Below are positions 63,129 through 64,000 of a stretch of DNA of 64,000 nt, piece by piece. Every line of letters starts with the position of its first letter. Within the stretch, counting starts at the first letter, position 1. The stretch is from Arenibacterium halophilum (lineage in GTDB: Bacteria > Pseudomonadota > Alphaproteobacteria > Rhodobacterales > Rhodobacteraceae), in assembly GCF_005938225.1 (NCBI RefSeq), contig NZ_VCPC01000001.1:1-64000 (forward strand), read 5' to 3'. A program made the position numbers and the translations under genes. The notes beneath the pieces are model-generated. The model was given only the letters and a program-made list of their open reading frames with translations. It was not told the origin of the DNA and did not search any database.

Positions 63129-64000
63129 ATGGAGGAGAGACGCGCAATCGATGCATTCGGGGCGGCGGCCCTGATCGGGTTCGCGTCGCTGCTGGCGTTC
63201 AATCAGGTGGTCATCAAGGTCACCGGAGGTGGGTTCAACCCGGTGTTTCAGGCCGGGCTGCGCTCGGCCGGGGCCTCTTTGGTGCTGCTGCTTTGGATGG
63301 TCTGGCGGCGCCAGCCCATCCTTATTCCCCGCCGCATCCTGCCTTGGGCGATGCTGGCCGGGGCGATTTTTTCTTTCGAATTCACCTGTCTGTTTCTCGC
63401 GCTTGACCTGACCACCGTGTCGCGCTGCTCGGTCATTTTCTACACCATGCCGGTCTGGCTGGCGGTGGCGGCACACCTCTGGCTGCCCGGCGAGCAGCTG
63501 ACGCGGACTCGCAGCGCCGGGCTGGCGCTGGCGGTGGCCGGCGTCGTTCTGGCTCTGTTCGATCGCTCGAACGGCCAGGCCTCACTGGCTGGTGATCTCT
63601 TGGCACTGGTGGCCACTTTGGGCTGGGCAGCAGTGGCGCTGATGGTGCGCATGACCCCGCTGGGAGAGCTCCGGCCCGCCTCGCAACTGATGGCTCAGGT
63701 TCTGTTCTCGGCCCCGCTGCTGTTGCTGGCCGCGCCGCTGTTCGGCCCGCTGGTCCGCGAGCTTGAACCGATCCACTGGGCCGGATTGGCGTTTCAGGCC
63801 ATCTGCGTGGCCAGCCTTGGCTTTCTCAGCTGGTTCTGGCTTCTGACGATCTATCGCGCCAGCAGCGTCGCGGCCTTCAGCTTCCTGTCGCCTGTCCTGG
63901 CGGTGGTCTTTGGCTGGGCGCTGCTGGGGGAACGCATCGGACCGGCCGTGCTGGTCGCACTGGTTCTGGTGGCGGCCGGCATTTTCCTGATCAACCGTCC
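63129..64000 (+). CDS. EamA (DMT) family transporter, partial
   Basis: An open frame that runs off the right edge, 290 residues so far. It has the ten-helix two-repeat DMT layout: first EamA repeat AAALIGFASLLAFNQVVIKV, FNPVFQAGLRSAGASLVLLL, TTVSRCSVIFYTMPVWLAVA; second repeat GDLLALVATLGWAAVALMVR and SVAAFSFLSPVLAVVFGWAL. EamA proteins export metabolites or amino acids. ATG 63129, with ATG 63150 as alternative. No terminator seen. Confidence 0.85.
   Translation, partial: MEERRAIDAFGAAALIGFASLLAFNQVVIKVTGGGFNPVFQAGLRSAGASLVLLLWMVWRRQPILIPRRILPWAMLAGAIFSFEFTCLFLALDLTTVSRCSVIFYTMPVWLAVAAHLWLPGEQLTRTRSAGLALAVAGVVLALFDRSNGQASLAGDLLALVATLGWAAVALMVRMTPLGELRPASQLMAQVLFSAPLLLLAAPLFGPLVRELEPIHWAGLAFQAICVASLGFLSWFWLLTIYRASSVAAFSFLSPVLAVVFGWALLGERIGPAVLVALVLVAAGIFLINR

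Overview
The window comes from a GC-rich alphaproteobacterium of the Rhodobacterales (Roseobacter/Rhodobacter type). The basis is the gene content and order: ppiD-trpE, then trpG-trpD-ung-trpC-moaC-moeA-lexA facing comEC, then gltX and gltA; a B12-dependent ribonucleotide reductase; an alphaproteobacterial GAAC-N7-GAAC LexA box; several RTX-type calcium-binding proteins. The species cannot be named from this sequence alone.

Positions 1 to about 14689 are the right-hand part of a prophage (or closely phage-like element) whose tyrosine integrase ends 77 bases from the 3' end of a tRNA-Leu(CAA) gene. The left end, and the structural genes expected there, lie outside the window; a partial HNH nuclease of the kind found beside terminase genes is at the left edge. 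Reading inward from the tRNA: integrase, AlpA-like excisionase, two small proteins, a ParB-like protein, four tightly overlapped small genes, a cI/cro-type switch with its operators, a CII-like regulator, and a replication block (winged-helix initiator plus two phage genes). The initiator gene carries a row of palindromic iterons inside its own coding sequence, the arrangement of lambda O/ori. A block of cargo (about 535-4483, with a visibly lower-GC core at about 1464-4483) interrupts the phage genes. It holds a SRPBCC protein, a tiny zinc-ribbon protein, an unrecognised CALTG/CHILP protein and a two-gene ATPase-PIN nuclease cassette that is the best candidate for an undescribed defence system.

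Positions 14690-34800 are chromosomal: YqaA-like membrane protein and DsbB, arginase, an HNH protein, RluE, an esterase-AlkA-CobK overlapped operon, an MFS transporter, a phytoene-synthase-like protein, citramalate synthase, CysS, an aminotransferase, an EF-hand protein divergent from an ECF sigma factor, an RTX protein, and nrdJ with two NrdR boxes upstream.

Positions 34800-46950 hold a LuxR-type regulator fused to an alpha/beta hydrolase, divergent from a large RTX protein; tRNA-Pro(TGG); a DUF192 protein overlapping a double cold-shock protein; pdxH and fabI divergent; a SRPBCC protein; gpt; a VOC protein divergent from a TetR regulator; a second aminotransferase; and ppiD.

Positions 46961-64000 hold the tryptophan genes (split into trpE and trpGDC), molybdenum cofactor genes moaC/moeA, SOS repressor lexA with its autoregulatory box, a ComEC channel protein without its nuclease domain, gltX, gltA, a third RTX protein with a membrane anchor, and the start of an EamA exporter. 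A family of short intergenic repeats recurs at six places in the chromosomal part and is absent from the prophage.
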